A model generated the notes under the pieces. That model made no database searches and was not told the origin of the DNA. It saw nothing but the letters and a program-made list of their open reading frames with translations. Below, piece by piece: positions 34,970 to 43,769 of a stretch of DNA of 64,000 nucleotides. The translations under genes were made by a program, and so were the position numbers. Location: the NCBI GenBank assembly GCA_965249835.1, contig CBDFMY010000003.1, positions 930,001-994,000 on the forward strand, in the 5' to 3' direction. The first letter of the stretch is position 1; every line of letters starts with the position of its first letter. This stretch comes from JAHRAW01 sp965249835. Its GTDB lineage: Bacteria; Pseudomonadota; Gammaproteobacteria; Arenicellales; Poriferihabitantaceae.

Positions 34970-35557
34970 ATGTCTGAGCCAAAAAAGTTGTTTGCGCAAT
35001 TGTTCGAGCAACTTCGGCAATCCAAATTGCCGCCGGTGGCGCAATGGCATCCCGGTAAATCGCTGGACATTGACCTTCGCATCGCCGCAGATGGACGATG
35101 GTATTACCGCGGCTCGGTGATTGCGCGTCGGCGCATGGTCAAACTGTTCGGTTCGGTGTTGCGCCTGGAATCCGATGGCGGTTATTGTTTGGTTACGCCG
35201 CACATTAAATATCCGGTCATCGTTGACGATGCGCCTTTTCAGGCGGTGGAGGTGAATCGGCAGGGTGCGGGTCGTGCGCAAAATTTGTTTTTTCGAACCA
35301 ATGTGGATGATATGGTGCTTGCCGACCGCACGCATCCGATTACGGTCACCACCGACCCGGACTCCGGACAGCCATTCCCTTGCGTTGAAGTCAGAGACGG
35401 GTTGCGGGCAAAAATTTGCCGACCGGTTTATTATGAACTGGCGCAACTGCTTGAACCGGCCGAGCGAAGTGATGACGCGGAAGATAATCTTGAAGAGGCG
35501 GAGAAAGTTCTCGGCGTGTATAGTGCCGGCGTGTTTTTTCCATTTGGCCGAGCGTAG
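34970..35557 (+). CDS. DUF1285 family protein
   Basis: The 195-residue cytosolic protein has family phrases: KLPPVAQWHP, DIDLRIAADGRWYYRGS, IARRRMVKLFGSVLRLE and YCLVTPHIKYPVIVDD. DUF1285 proteins are conserved in proteobacteria with no assigned biochemical function. The gene is 66 bp downstream of hrcA and converges with ettA. Confidence 0.85.
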   Translation: MSEPKKLFAQLFEQLRQSKLPPVAQWHPGKSLDIDLRIAADGRWYYRGSVIARRRMVKLFGSVLRLESDGGYCLVTPHIKYPVIVDDAPFQAVEVNRQGAGRAQNLFFRTNVDDMVLADRTHPITVTTDPDSGQPFPCVEVRDGLRAKICRPVYYELAQLLEPAERSDDAEDNLEEAEKVLGVYSAGVFFPFGRA

Positions 35558-35585
35558 TTTAGTTTTCTTGGTTTGGGCGGCGCGA

Positions 35586-37247
35586 TTATTTCAATCCCTT
35601 ATATTTAATCCGCGCCGGCTTTGCATCGCCGCCAGTTCTTTTTTGATGTTCCTGTTCGTAATCGCTGTAATTTCCTTCGAACCACACTGCCCGGGAATTG
35701 CCTTCAAAGGCAAGGATGTGCGTGGCGATGCGGTCAAGGAACCAGCGGTCGTGGGAGATGACCACGGCGCAACCCGGGAAACTCAATAACGCTTCTTCCA
35801 GCGCACGCAAGGTTTCCACATCCAGGTCGTTGGTCGGCTCGTCCAGCAAAAGCAAATTGCCGCCTTCGCTTAACAATTTGGCGAGATGTACCCGGTTGCG
35901 TTCGCCGCCGGATAATTCGCCGACCCGTTTTTGCTGGTCGTTGCGCTTGAAGTTGAAGCGGCCAAGATAACGCCGTGATTGCACATCAAAGCCGTTCACC
36001 CGCATCACATCCTGTCCGCCGGACACTTCTTCCCACACCGTTTTACTCGGGTCCAGCGCATCCCGTGATTGACCGACGCAGGCGATTTTCACGCTGTCGC
36101 CGATACGAAACTCGCCGCTGGTGGGCGCATCCTCGCCGCTCATCAGCCGAAACAAGGTAGTTTTTCCGGTGCCGTTGGGCCCGATGACGCCGACGATGCC
36201 ACCCCTCGGCAACGCGAAACTCAGGTTTTCATACAACACTTTGTCGCCGAAAGATTTGCTGACATGCTCGGCTTCCACCACCAAGTCGCCGAGGCGCGGG
36301 CCCGGCGGAATATAAATCTCGTTGGTCTCGGCGCGTTGCTGGTACTCCCGCGAACTCAACTCGTCAAAGCGTTTCAACCGCGCCTTGCTTTTGGCGTGGC
36401 GACCTTTGGGATTGGCGCGCACCCATTCCAGTTCCCGTTTTATATTTTTGATGCGCGCCGTCTCGGAACGTTGTTCCAGTTCCAGTCGTTTTTCTTTTTG
36501 CGCAAGCCACGATGAATAATTTCCTTCCCAGGGAATACCATGCCCGCGGTCCAGTTCCAGTATCCAGCCGGCGACGTTATCGAGAAAATATCGATCGTGA
36601 GTAACCGCGATAACCGTGCCTTCAAATTCGTGCAAATATCGTTCAAGCCAGGCGACCGACTCGGCATCCAAATGATTGGTCGGCTCATCGAGAATCAACA
36701 TGTCCGGGTTCGACAGCAACAACCGACACAACGCAACCCGACGTCGCTCGCCCCCGGACAGCGTGTCGATGTTTGCATCCCACGGCGGCAGGCGTAGCGC
36801 GTCGGCGGCGATTTCCAGTTTGTGTTCGATGTTGTGGGCGTCTGCCGCTTGAATCACGCTCTCCAGTTTCGCCTGCTCGCTCGCCAGCGCATCGAAATCC
36901 GCATCCGCTTCGGCATATGCGGCGTAAATTTCCAGCAACCGCGATTGTGCCTGCCGAATCGGTTGAATGCCGTCCTCGACATTGCCGCGAACATCTTTCA
37001 ACCCATCCAGCATCGGCTCTTGCGCGAGATAGCCGATGTGCAAATCAGGTTGCGGTCGCGCTTCGCCGATAATGTCGGTGTCGATACCCGCCATGATTTT
37101 CAGCAAAGTGGATTTGCCCGCGCCGTTGTAGCCGAGCACGCCAATCTTTGCCCCCGGGAAAAAATTAAGCGAAATATCCTTGAGGATTACTTGATTGGGC
37201 GGCACCACTTTGCCCACGCCGTTCATGGTGAAAACATATTGTGCCAT
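35586..37247 (-). CDS. ettA: Energy-dependent translational throttle protein EttA (ABC-F)
   Basis: EttA is an ABC-F ATPase that binds the ribosomal E site and gates the first elongation steps according to the ATP/ADP ratio. The 553-residue protein has two cassettes: Walker A GYNGAGKST (39-47), LSGGERRRVALC and DEPTNHLDAES; then GPNGTGKTT, LSGGERNRVHLAKLL and DEPTNDLDVETL. Between them are the Arm and linker (KNIKRELEWVRANPKGRHAKSK), which is EttA-typical. It is transcribed alone, converging with DUF1285. Confidence 0.95.
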   Translation of the reverse strand: MAQYVFTMNGVGKVVPPNQVILKDISLNFFPGAKIGVLGYNGAGKSTLLKIMAGIDTDIIGEARPQPDLHIGYLAQEPMLDGLKDVRGNVEDGIQPIRQAQSRLLEIYAAYAEADADFDALASEQAKLESVIQAADAHNIEHKLEIAADALRLPPWDANIDTLSGGERRRVALCRLLLSNPDMLILDEPTNHLDAESVAWLERYLHEFEGTVIAVTHDRYFLDNVAGWILELDRGHGIPWEGNYSSWLAQKEKRLELEQRSETARIKNIKRELEWVRANPKGRHAKSKARLKRFDELSSREYQQRAETNEIYIPPGPRLGDLVVEAEHVSKSFGDKVLYENLSFALPRGGIVGVIGPNGTGKTTLFRLMSGEDAPTSGEFRIGDSVKIACVGQSRDALDPSKTVWEEVSGGQDVMRVNGFDVQSRRYLGRFNFKRNDQQKRVGELSGGERNRVHLAKLLSEGGNLLLLDEPTNDLDVETLRALEEALLSFPGCAVVISHDRWFLDRIATHILAFEGNSRAVWFEGNYSDYEQEHQKRTGGDAKPARIKYKGLK

Positions 37248-37314
37248 TTTGTTTTACTGACTTTAGTTTGGCTGATTTTGTTTGGGCGATTTCGTTTGAG
37301 CGCGCGGAGTTGGT

Positions 37315-38097
37315 TTATTCGTCGCGGTTCAAGCAGGCAAGCGCGGCTTGATGCAGATGGACATTGGCCGATGCCAGCACTCGACCGTCCGAGGTTGATG
37401 TCAGTCGCTCGCCATGCCAATCGGTGATGATGCCTCCGGCGCCTTCGATCACCGGGATCAGCGCCATGTAGTCGTGGGGATTCATCTGTGCTTCGCAAAC
37501 CACTTCGGTGAAACCCGAAGACAACAGGCCATAGCAGTAGCAATCGCCGCCGAACACCCGGAAGCGGAAAGCACCGGACAGACGATTAAACAACGCCAGA
37601 GTTTCACCGGAAAACATATCAAGGGTGGTGGTGTAAATCGAACCGTCGGCAAGTTGCTCGACCGCGCTGGTGGTGCAGGGCGCGCCGTTGTGGGTGGTCT
37701 TGCGACCTTTGATGCCGACCCAGCGTTCATCCAGCGCGACATGATCGATGATGCCGAGCACCGGTTGCCCGCGATGCAACAGCGCGATCAGCGTGCCAAA
37801 AGTGGGGTTGCCGGTAACGAATGCTTTGGTGCCGTCAATGGGATCGATGACCCAGCGCCACTCCTCATCGTTATTGGTGGCGCCGCTCTCCTCGCCGAGA
37901 AAACTGTGGCTGGGATGACGCGCAAGAATCAACTCCTTGATGCACCGCTCGGCCTCGCGGTCGGCAATGGTAACCGGCGTGCGGTCGTGCTTGTTGGTAA
38001 CATCCACCCCGGCGCGGAAATACTCGGCGGTAACCAGCCGCGCCGCGTCCGCTGCGGCAATGGCGGTTTTGACAAACGGATCCGGAGAGGAGGTCAT
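37315..38097 (-). CDS. hisN: Inositol-monophosphatase family histidinol-phosphatase
   Basis: The 260-residue protein has the Mg-dependent phosphatase motifs GEES (68-71), WVIDPIDGTKAF and a C-terminal glycine-rich segment (IEGAGGIITDW). The NPHDYMALIPVIEGAGG segment is typical of HisN-type histidinol-phosphatases in place of the usual WDxAA. It would remove phosphate from histidinol phosphate in histidine biosynthesis. Other IMPase activities such as 3'-phosphoadenosine hydrolysis cannot be excluded. It lies 67 bp downstream of ettA. Confidence 0.8.
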   Translation of the reverse strand: MTSSPDPFVKTAIAAADAARLVTAEYFRAGVDVTNKHDRTPVTIADREAERCIKELILARHPSHSFLGEESGATNNDEEWRWVIDPIDGTKAFVTGNPTFGTLIALLHRGQPVLGIIDHVALDERWVGIKGRKTTHNGAPCTTSAVEQLADGSIYTTTLDMFSGETLALFNRLSGAFRFRVFGGDCYCYGLLSSGFTEVVCEAQMNPHDYMALIPVIEGAGGIITDWHGERLTSTSDGRVLASANVHLHQAALACLNRDE

Positions 38098-38274
38098 GAT
38101 AATTCGTCGGTCTTTTCAACGCGCCCGTGGCGCCGCGCATTCTATCAAATATTCCGCTCTCAATTGGATTGGCAACCGAATTGAATGTCAATTCTCCCTG
38201 CCACCCGACCCGTGTTTGCGGTAAAATTCGCGGTTATTTTTCAGCCCCACTCATTTGGAGGATAGTCCAAGCAG

Positions 38275-39024
38275 ATGAAAATTCTGGTTCCAGTGAAACG
38301 CGTGATTGACGCCAACATCCGGGTTCGGGTCAAAGCCGACCATAGCGGTGTTGAAACCGCCAATGTAAAAATGGCGATGAATCCGTTTTGCGAAATTGCC
38401 GTTGAAGAAGCCTTGCGTATCAAGGAAGCGGGCGATGCCGAAGAAGTGATTCTTTTTTCCGCGGGAGCGGAAAAGTCCCAGGAGACGATTCGCACCGGTC
38501 TTGCCATGGGTGCCGACCGCGGCATTCATGTGAATACCGACGAACGTCTCGAGCCGTTGGTCATCGCCAAAATGATCGCGGCGGTGGCAAAAAAAGAAGA
38601 CACCGAGTTAATCATTCTCGGTAAGCAATCCATCGACGGTGACAACAATCAAACCGGCCAGATGCTGGCGGCGCTGATGCAACGTCCGCTGGGTAGCTAT
38701 ATTTCCCGAATAGAAAAAAACGACGGCGGTTTTGCCATTACTCGCGAGGTCGACGCGGGTTTGGAAAAATTGCAAATCACATCGCCGGCGGTGGTCACCA
38801 CCGACCTGCGCTTGAACGAGCCGCGTTATGCGTCACTGCCGAACATTATGAAGGCGAAGAAAAAACCCATTGACGCGATGACGCCGGCCGATCTCGGCGT
38901 GGAAGTAAGCCATCGCACGGAAATTCTGAAAGTGGTCGACCCGCCAGAGCGGGAAGCGGGGGTCATGGTGCAAAGCGCGGCCGAACTGGTAGACAAACTG
39001 AAAAACGAAGCAAAGGTGATTTGA
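38275..39024 (+). CDS. etfB: Electron transfer flavoprotein beta subunit
   Basis: EtfB pairs with EtfA to carry electrons from acyl-CoA and N-methyl amino-acid dehydrogenases to ETF-quinone oxidoreductase. The 249-residue protein has MKILVPVKRVIDANIRVRVK, the AMP-binding region GKQSIDGDNNQTGQML and RYASLPNIMKAKKKP. The start ATG 38275 follows GGAGG at a slightly long spacing. It is co-transcribed with etfA, whose start overlaps the stop (TGATG). The dimethylglycine dehydrogenase-like proteins in this window are natural donors. Confidence 0.95.
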   Translation: MKILVPVKRVIDANIRVRVKADHSGVETANVKMAMNPFCEIAVEEALRIKEAGDAEEVILFSAGAEKSQETIRTGLAMGADRGIHVNTDERLEPLVIAKMIAAVAKKEDTELIILGKQSIDGDNNQTGQMLAALMQRPLGSYISRIEKNDGGFAITREVDAGLEKLQITSPAVVTTDLRLNEPRYASLPNIMKAKKKPIDAMTPADLGVEVSHRTEILKVVDPPEREAGVMVQSAAELVDKLKNEAKVI

Positions 39025-39977
39025 TGAACATTCTGGTTATTGCGGAACACGACCACTCGGCGTTGTATCCGGGAACGCTGAATACCATTACCGCGGCCGG
39101 CGAGATTGGCGCAAAGCAGGGCGACGGTCAAAGTGATGTGCATGTGTTGGTTGCCGGGCACGGCATCGGCGAGATTGCCAGTGCTTGCGCCGCCGTTGGC
39201 GTGGCGAAAGTGCTGGTCGCCGATGATGCGGGATATGCCCATGCCAGCACCGAAGACATCGCCGCGCTGGTGATGGCGAATGTCGAAAATTACACGCATG
39301 TTCTCGCACCGGCATCCACTTTTGGCAAAGCGCTCATTCCATACATTGCCGCGCTACGCGATGTGCAATCGATCTCCGACATCAGCGAAGTGGTGGAAGC
39401 GGATACTTTTGTGCGACCGATTTACGCCGGCAACGCGATGGAAACGGTGAAATCCTCCGACGCGGTAAAGATGATGACGGTGCGCACCACCGCGTTTGAA
39501 TTGGCAAAAGCCGAAGGTGGCGGTGCGCCAATCGAAAACATTAAGCCAGCGGACACCACCGACCGCGTGAAGTTCATCGAGCAAACATTGAGTCAGAGCG
39601 AGCGACCGGAATTGACCTCGGCGCGGGTGGTCGTATCCGGCGGACGCGGCATGCAAAGCGGCGACAACTTCGCGATGCTGGAAAAACTGGCAGACAAACT
39701 CGGTGGCGCGGTGGGCGCGTCCCGCGCCGCGGTGGACGCGGGCTTTGTTCCCAACGAATATCAGGTCGGACAAACCGGCAAAGTGGTCGCGCCGGATTTG
39801 TATATGGCGGTGGGCATCTCCGGCGCCATCCAGCATCTCGCCGGCATGAAAGATTCCAAATGTATCGTCGCCATCAACAACGACGAGGAAGCACCGATTT
39901 TTCAAGTGGCGGACTATTCCTGGAACGAAGATTTGTTCATCGCGGTTCCGGCTCTTGAAGCCGAGTTGGGGAAGTGA
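39024..39977 (+). CDS. etfA: Electron transfer flavoprotein alpha subunit
   Basis: The start ATG 39024 shares one base with the etfB stop (TGATG), giving 317 residues. The C-terminal FAD domain carries SRAAVDAGFVPNEYQVGQTG, AVGISGAIQHLAGMKDSK and AINNDEEAPIFQVADY, hallmark EtfA phrases. With EtfB it forms the heterodimer that takes electrons from flavoprotein dehydrogenases. A TTG three bases earlier in frame is less likely. Confidence 0.95.
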   Translation: MNILVIAEHDHSALYPGTLNTITAAGEIGAKQGDGQSDVHVLVAGHGIGEIASACAAVGVAKVLVADDAGYAHASTEDIAALVMANVENYTHVLAPASTFGKALIPYIAALRDVQSISDISEVVEADTFVRPIYAGNAMETVKSSDAVKMMTVRTTAFELAKAEGGGAPIENIKPADTTDRVKFIEQTLSQSERPELTSARVVVSGGRGMQSGDNFAMLEKLADKLGGAVGASRAAVDAGFVPNEYQVGQTGKVVAPDLYMAVGISGAIQHLAGMKDSKCIVAINNDEEAPIFQVADYSWNEDLFIAVPALEAELGK

Positions 39978-40154
39978 TGGTTTTTTCCGCAAAAAATCCT
40001 GCCCCGCGCTCCCTCACGTCGGTTACGGCATAAAGGTTTTACCGAGTCGCTAACCTTGGGCAAATTGGGGGATGAATAATGACCTTGAAACTATGATAGA
40101 GTGCCACATGTATCGTGTCGTTAGCCATTACCCGAACCAGCCGTGGAGGACATC

Positions 40155-40427
40155 ATGACATCCGTTTTCGCTGTGGTGTTGGATGAGGAAAACGCGCAAG
40201 CGGTGGAGCGCATCCAAGCCGAGTATCCAGATTACCATCAACTGAGTAGCACGCTGTTTTTGGTGAAAAGCAAATCTATTGCGGAGAAAGTCGCGCAGGC
40301 CGTCGGCATCAAGGGCGATGACTCTATTCAAAGCGGCGTAGTATTCAGGTTGAACCATTCATATGCGGGCTTCACTTCGCGCGCGCTGTGGGACTGGCTT
40401 AAACAGGCCGAGGCTCAAGAAGAATGA
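40155..40427 (+). CDS. Small unknown protein, first gene of a two-gene operon
   Basis: ATG 40155 has GGAGG at 40145-40149 and gives 90 residues (MTSVFAVVLDEE...). The pattern alternates beta and alpha: SVFAVVLDEE, ENAQAVERIQAEYP, STLFLVKSKSIAEKVAQAVG and SGVVFRLNHSYAGF, then RALWDWLKQAE. This suggests a ferredoxin-like or Cas2-like alpha/beta fold, but I do not recognise a family. Its stop overlaps the start of the next gene as ATGA, so the two products probably act together. It stands outside metabolic operons, between etfA and a converging alcohol dehydrogenase gene. Confidence 0.7.
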   Translation: MTSVFAVVLDEENAQAVERIQAEYPDYHQLSSTLFLVKSKSIAEKVAQAVGIKGDDSIQSGVVFRLNHSYAGFTSRALWDWLKQAEAQEE

Positions 40428-40717
40428 GTGCCCGGAGTGGTCGCCTGCAGGCGGTGGAAAAGCAACCGGAACCACAAGCAAGCGAGGGTAGCGGCGGTAA
40501 CGGCAGTGGTGGCGACTATGGCGAGCGGTTGGTCCGAATTGAAACGAAGTTGGAATACTTGGCTACGCAAACAGATATTGCGGACCTCAAGGCACTAATC
40601 GCAAATAAAGAAACAACCCAGACGCGCTGGCTTGTCGGGGTGGTGCTGACCGCATTAGGGGTATTGCTGACCGCATCAATCGCCTTGGTCATTGCCGTAA
40701 TCCGCACCTTTAATTAG
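40424..40717 (+). CDS. Small single-span membrane protein with coiled coil, second gene of the pair
   Basis: The 97-residue protein starts at ATG 40424 inside the stop of the previous gene. It begins with a low-complexity, glycine-rich stretch, then a likely coiled coil (ERLVRIETKLEYLATQTDI, IADLKALIANKETTQ), and a C-terminal membrane span (WLVGVVLTALGVLLTASIAL). The layout resembles phage-type small holin/XhlA-like or DUF1640-like proteins. The role is unknown; a membrane effector or anchor for the partner is a reasonable guess given the coupling. Confidence 0.65.
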   Translation: MSARSGRLQAVEKQPEPQASEGSGGNGSGGDYGERLVRIETKLEYLATQTDIADLKALIANKETTQTRWLVGVVLTALGVLLTASIALVIAVIRTFN

Positions 40718-40724
40718 CCCCGCA

Positions 40725-41807
40725 CTACTCAAAAACAATCACATTCCGCAACACTTTATCCTGCCGTACATCGTCAATGGCGCGGTTGATTTCCTCCAAC
40801 GGATAACGATTGGAAATCAATTCATCGAGTTTCAAGCGACCGTCTCGGTATAACGCGATGAGTCGGGGAATGTCGATGCGCAGGCGGGTAGAGCCCATTT
40901 TGCTGCCGAGGATGCGTTGACCGGCGCTTGCCATGTCGGTGGCGTCAAACGAAACCAAATCTCCGGTGGGCGGCATGCCGACTAGGGTCAGGGTGCCGCC
41001 CGGTGCCAGCAATGCCAGACCTTGCTCGATGGCTTTGGCACTGCCGGCGGCGGTGAACACATATTCCAAACCTCTACCGCCAGTGATTTCATCAATGATT
41101 TTGCGTGCGTCCGCTTTGGCGGAGTTGATGCGATGAGTTGCGCCGAAGGCCTCGGCGATTTCCAGTTTGCTGTCCACCACATCCACGGCGACCAACGGAT
41201 GCGCGCCGGCAAATGCGGCACCTTGCACCGCATTCAACCCGACGCCGCCGCAACCGACCACGCCGGTGGCGACATTAGCCGGCAGTTGTGCGGTATTGAC
41301 CACCGCCCCGAAACCGGTAATCACGCCGCACGACAACAACGAGGCGATGTCAAACGGCAGATCAGCGGGAATCACCGCCACTTGCGATTGATCGACCACG
41401 GTGTATTCGGCGAAAGCACCGGTGCGCAACCCTTGTTTGATTACGGTGCCCTCGCCGTTGTGCATTCGCGCTTCGCGGTCCAGAGGAAACCGCGTCTCGC
41501 AGATATTCAGCCGGCCACCTTCGCAACTCCCGCAGTAACCGCATGAGCGCAACAAAGTCACCAACACCCGGTCGCCGACTTTGACCGAGTGCACGCCGCT
41601 GCCGACTTCCTCCACGGTGCCGGCGGCTTCATGGCCAAACACCAGTGGCGGCCGCCCGCCCCATCCGCCGTCGGCATAGGTGATGTCGGAATGACAAACG
41701 GCGCAGGCGGCGATTTTTACTTTGACTTCGCCGGTTTTGGGTGGCGCGAGGTCCAGGTCGTCGATGACCATGGGCTTGCCGAACTCATAACAGACCGCAG
41801 CTTTCAT
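40725..41807 (-). CDS. Zinc-dependent alcohol dehydrogenase (MDR family)
   Basis: The 360-residue cytosolic protein has catalytic zinc ligands in CAVCHSD and PLVFGHEAAG, structural zinc ligands in CGYCGSCEGGRLNIC, and the nucleotide fold VVGCGGVGLNAVQGA. The overall wording (MKAAVCYEFGKPMVIDDLDL, DIASLLSCGVITGFGAV) matches the class III/AdhC-like MDR group that includes formaldehyde and aryl-alcohol dehydrogenases. The substrate is undetermined. It converges with the two-gene unknown pair and lies ~110 bp downstream of the FAD oxidoreductase gene in the same direction. Confidence 0.88.
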   Translation of the reverse strand: MKAAVCYEFGKPMVIDDLDLAPPKTGEVKVKIAACAVCHSDITYADGGWGGRPPLVFGHEAAGTVEEVGSGVHSVKVGDRVLVTLLRSCGYCGSCEGGRLNICETRFPLDREARMHNGEGTVIKQGLRTGAFAEYTVVDQSQVAVIPADLPFDIASLLSCGVITGFGAVVNTAQLPANVATGVVGCGGVGLNAVQGAAFAGAHPLVAVDVVDSKLEIAEAFGATHRINSAKADARKIIDEITGGRGLEYVFTAAGSAKAIEQGLALLAPGGTLTLVGMPPTGDLVSFDATDMASAGQRILGSKMGSTRLRIDIPRLIALYRDGRLKLDELISNRYPLEEINRAIDDVRQDKVLRNVIVFE

Positions 41808-41917
41808 GAGGGTTCCTCAGGAATGGGTGAGTAGTTTTTCCAGTGCGCAAGTGTCGGCGGCTACGGGTTAAAACGCAAGCGTGTCAGGCAAGGGACACGC
41901 TCCCAACGTAATTCGTA

Positions 41918-43018
41918 TTATGCAAAACGCGATAGATGAAACGGTTGAAGTAATGCAGTTCGTTTGTTCTGCAAAATTTCCTGCGCCACAAGTTTCCCGA
42001 CCAACGGCGCCAGAGTAACGCCAGAGTGCATGGTTGCCACATACAGACCGCTGAGTCCGGCGGGCACACCGAGTGCGGGAAAACCATCCGCCGGTATTGG
42101 CCGCGTCCTTCGCACGACCTGGCCGATTTCGAGGTTGCGCACCTTCGGTAACATGCGCTTCAGTCGACCAAGGATGCCGTCCGCCAGCGTGATTGAATTA
42201 TCGTCTGCGTTGTCGTTGTTATTGTCGTTGTGACCGTTGTCGCTGAAGGTCTCGCCGGCCACGATTACGCCGTCGCTACGTTGCCAAAAATGAACCTCCG
42301 GCGCGAACACAACATGTTGCACGACCCGCTCCACCGGGCGGGTGTGGAGAATTATGCCCGCACGGTTGGCGGTCGGCAGGGCAACGTCGAGCGTGGCAAG
42401 CAACGCTTGTGTCGATGCGCCCGCGGCAACCACGACAACTTTGGCGAGTAACTCGCCGTGCGGGGTTTTTACGCCGGAGATTTTCCCGCGTTCCATAATG
42501 AAATCGGTTGCCCGGCAGTGTGGTTTTATTTTTGCTCCGTGTTGTCGGGCCGCGTGCAAAAAAGTTTCGGTGCAGGCTTTTGCGTCCACCGCGCTTTCCA
42601 TCCGCGAGTATAAACATTGCGGCGGCGCGGCGATGCCGGGCTCCAGTGCTTTGATTTGTGCGGCATTGATTTTTTCCACCTCGTAGCCGTATCCGCTCAG
42701 CATTTGATGGTGATGCTCGAATGCGTCACCGGTCAGTTCCCACCACAAACTGCCGATGCACTGCAGGTCAACCTCCAGGCCATCCGCTTCGCCCGACCGC
42801 CCAAGCGTCCGATATTCCGCCATGGCGGCGTGGCGCAAGGCAAAATACGCCGGCGATTCGGCGAAGTTTGCGTTAATCCATCCGAACGACCCGCCCGATG
42901 CACCGGCGGCAACCGATGATTGCTCCAGCACCGTCACCGCCGCACCGCGCTTCGCCAGATGCCACGCAATCGCCGCGCCAACGACACCGGCGCCGATGAT
43001 GATGGTTTGTTGGGTCAT
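41918..43018 (-). CDS. FAD-dependent amino-acid oxidase (glycine oxidase/DadA-like)
   Basis: The 366-residue protein has the FAD-binding N-terminus TIIIGAGVVGAAIAWHLAKRG and conserved AGASGGSFGWINANF. The C-terminal PADGFPALGVPAGLSGLYV and HSGVTLAPLVGKLVA segments are typical of DAO proteins. Family members oxidise glycine, sarcosine or D-amino acids. A peculiar insertion near residues 256-272 reads D/N-rich (NGHNDNNNDNADDNS), encoded by a trinucleotide-like simple repeat (42184-42245). It probably forms a surface loop. The gene follows the small membrane-protein gene on the same strand. Confidence 0.8.
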   Translation of the reverse strand: MTQQTIIIGAGVVGAAIAWHLAKRGAAVTVLEQSSVAAGASGGSFGWINANFAESPAYFALRHAAMAEYRTLGRSGEADGLEVDLQCIGSLWWELTGDAFEHHHQMLSGYGYEVEKINAAQIKALEPGIAAPPQCLYSRMESAVDAKACTETFLHAARQHGAKIKPHCRATDFIMERGKISGVKTPHGELLAKVVVVAAGASTQALLATLDVALPTANRAGIILHTRPVERVVQHVVFAPEVHFWQRSDGVIVAGETFSDNGHNDNNNDNADDNSITLADGILGRLKRMLPKVRNLEIGQVVRRTRPIPADGFPALGVPAGLSGLYVATMHSGVTLAPLVGKLVAQEILQNKRTALLQPFHLSRFA

Positions 43019-43080
43019 GATTAATGGACAACATGAAAGATACCACTAGCGATGATGCCCCGCGTTACGATGTGATACTT

Positions 43081-43572
43081 CTATCCACTTGATCCGGTGT
43101 TATCCGGTTGATTCGATGTTATCGATTGATCCGGTATTGCCGGTACTCCTTTATTCATTTTTTTGGCATCAGGGTTTTCAAATTCACGTTGTTTTTCGGC
43201 ACCACGATGCGCAAAATAGAATCCGATGACGGCGCCGGTAAGCGTACCGAAAGCAGTGACGACACTATCAAATTTATCTACTTCATGCCCCAAGATGAGA
43301 AAGATTACAAATGTCCCAACGACGAGCAAAGCAAGCATACTGCGCACCGATCCTTGAGGAAGATTCAATCCTCTCAGGGGAGCAGATTTATCCCGTTTGC
43401 AACAGGAAACGATCGTTCCACCGATTAACACAAAACTGATGTAGACAAGTTCAGCAATGACTAATGGCGACCATGACGAGTCCCCAGCATTTTCTGATCC
43501 TTGGGCGAACGCAGGAACGGTCAGCGTGGTAAAAATAAGGAACAGGGAAAGATGCAAAAAGAGATGAAACAT
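43081..43572 (-). CDS. Predicted exported/membrane protein of unknown function
   Basis: The 163-residue product starts at ATG 43572, preceded by GAGG; GTG 43578 is an alternative. It has a signal-like N-terminus (FHLFLHLSLFLIFTTLTVPAFA), then two membrane segments (LVIAELVYISFVLIGGTIV and SMLALLVVGTFVIFLILG). Conserved-looking stretches are LRGLNLPQGSVRSMLALL and FGTLTGAVIGFYFAHRGAEKQ. The C-terminus is polar. No function is known. It sits at the edge of the TcmP island. Confidence 0.6.
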   Translation of the reverse strand: MFHLFLHLSLFLIFTTLTVPAFAQGSENAGDSSWSPLVIAELVYISFVLIGGTIVSCCKRDKSAPLRGLNLPQGSVRSMLALLVVGTFVIFLILGHEVDKFDSVVTAFGTLTGAVIGFYFAHRGAEKQREFENPDAKKMNKGVPAIPDQSITSNQPDNTGSSG

Positions 43573-43769
43573 GACCACATCCTCAAGGCAAAGTAGGACG
43601 GAACATTGTATGCGTAGGCTCGAAGAAATTCAATCATAACATCCGCTACCTTTCATTCCAAATCGGTATGTTTTATGATTAACAAACTGGAAATAGGAAT
43701 CAACCAACTCGTCTATTAACTCTACGACTTGACACCTGATGAAATTAAAATCGTGGAGGAATCTTAGTA

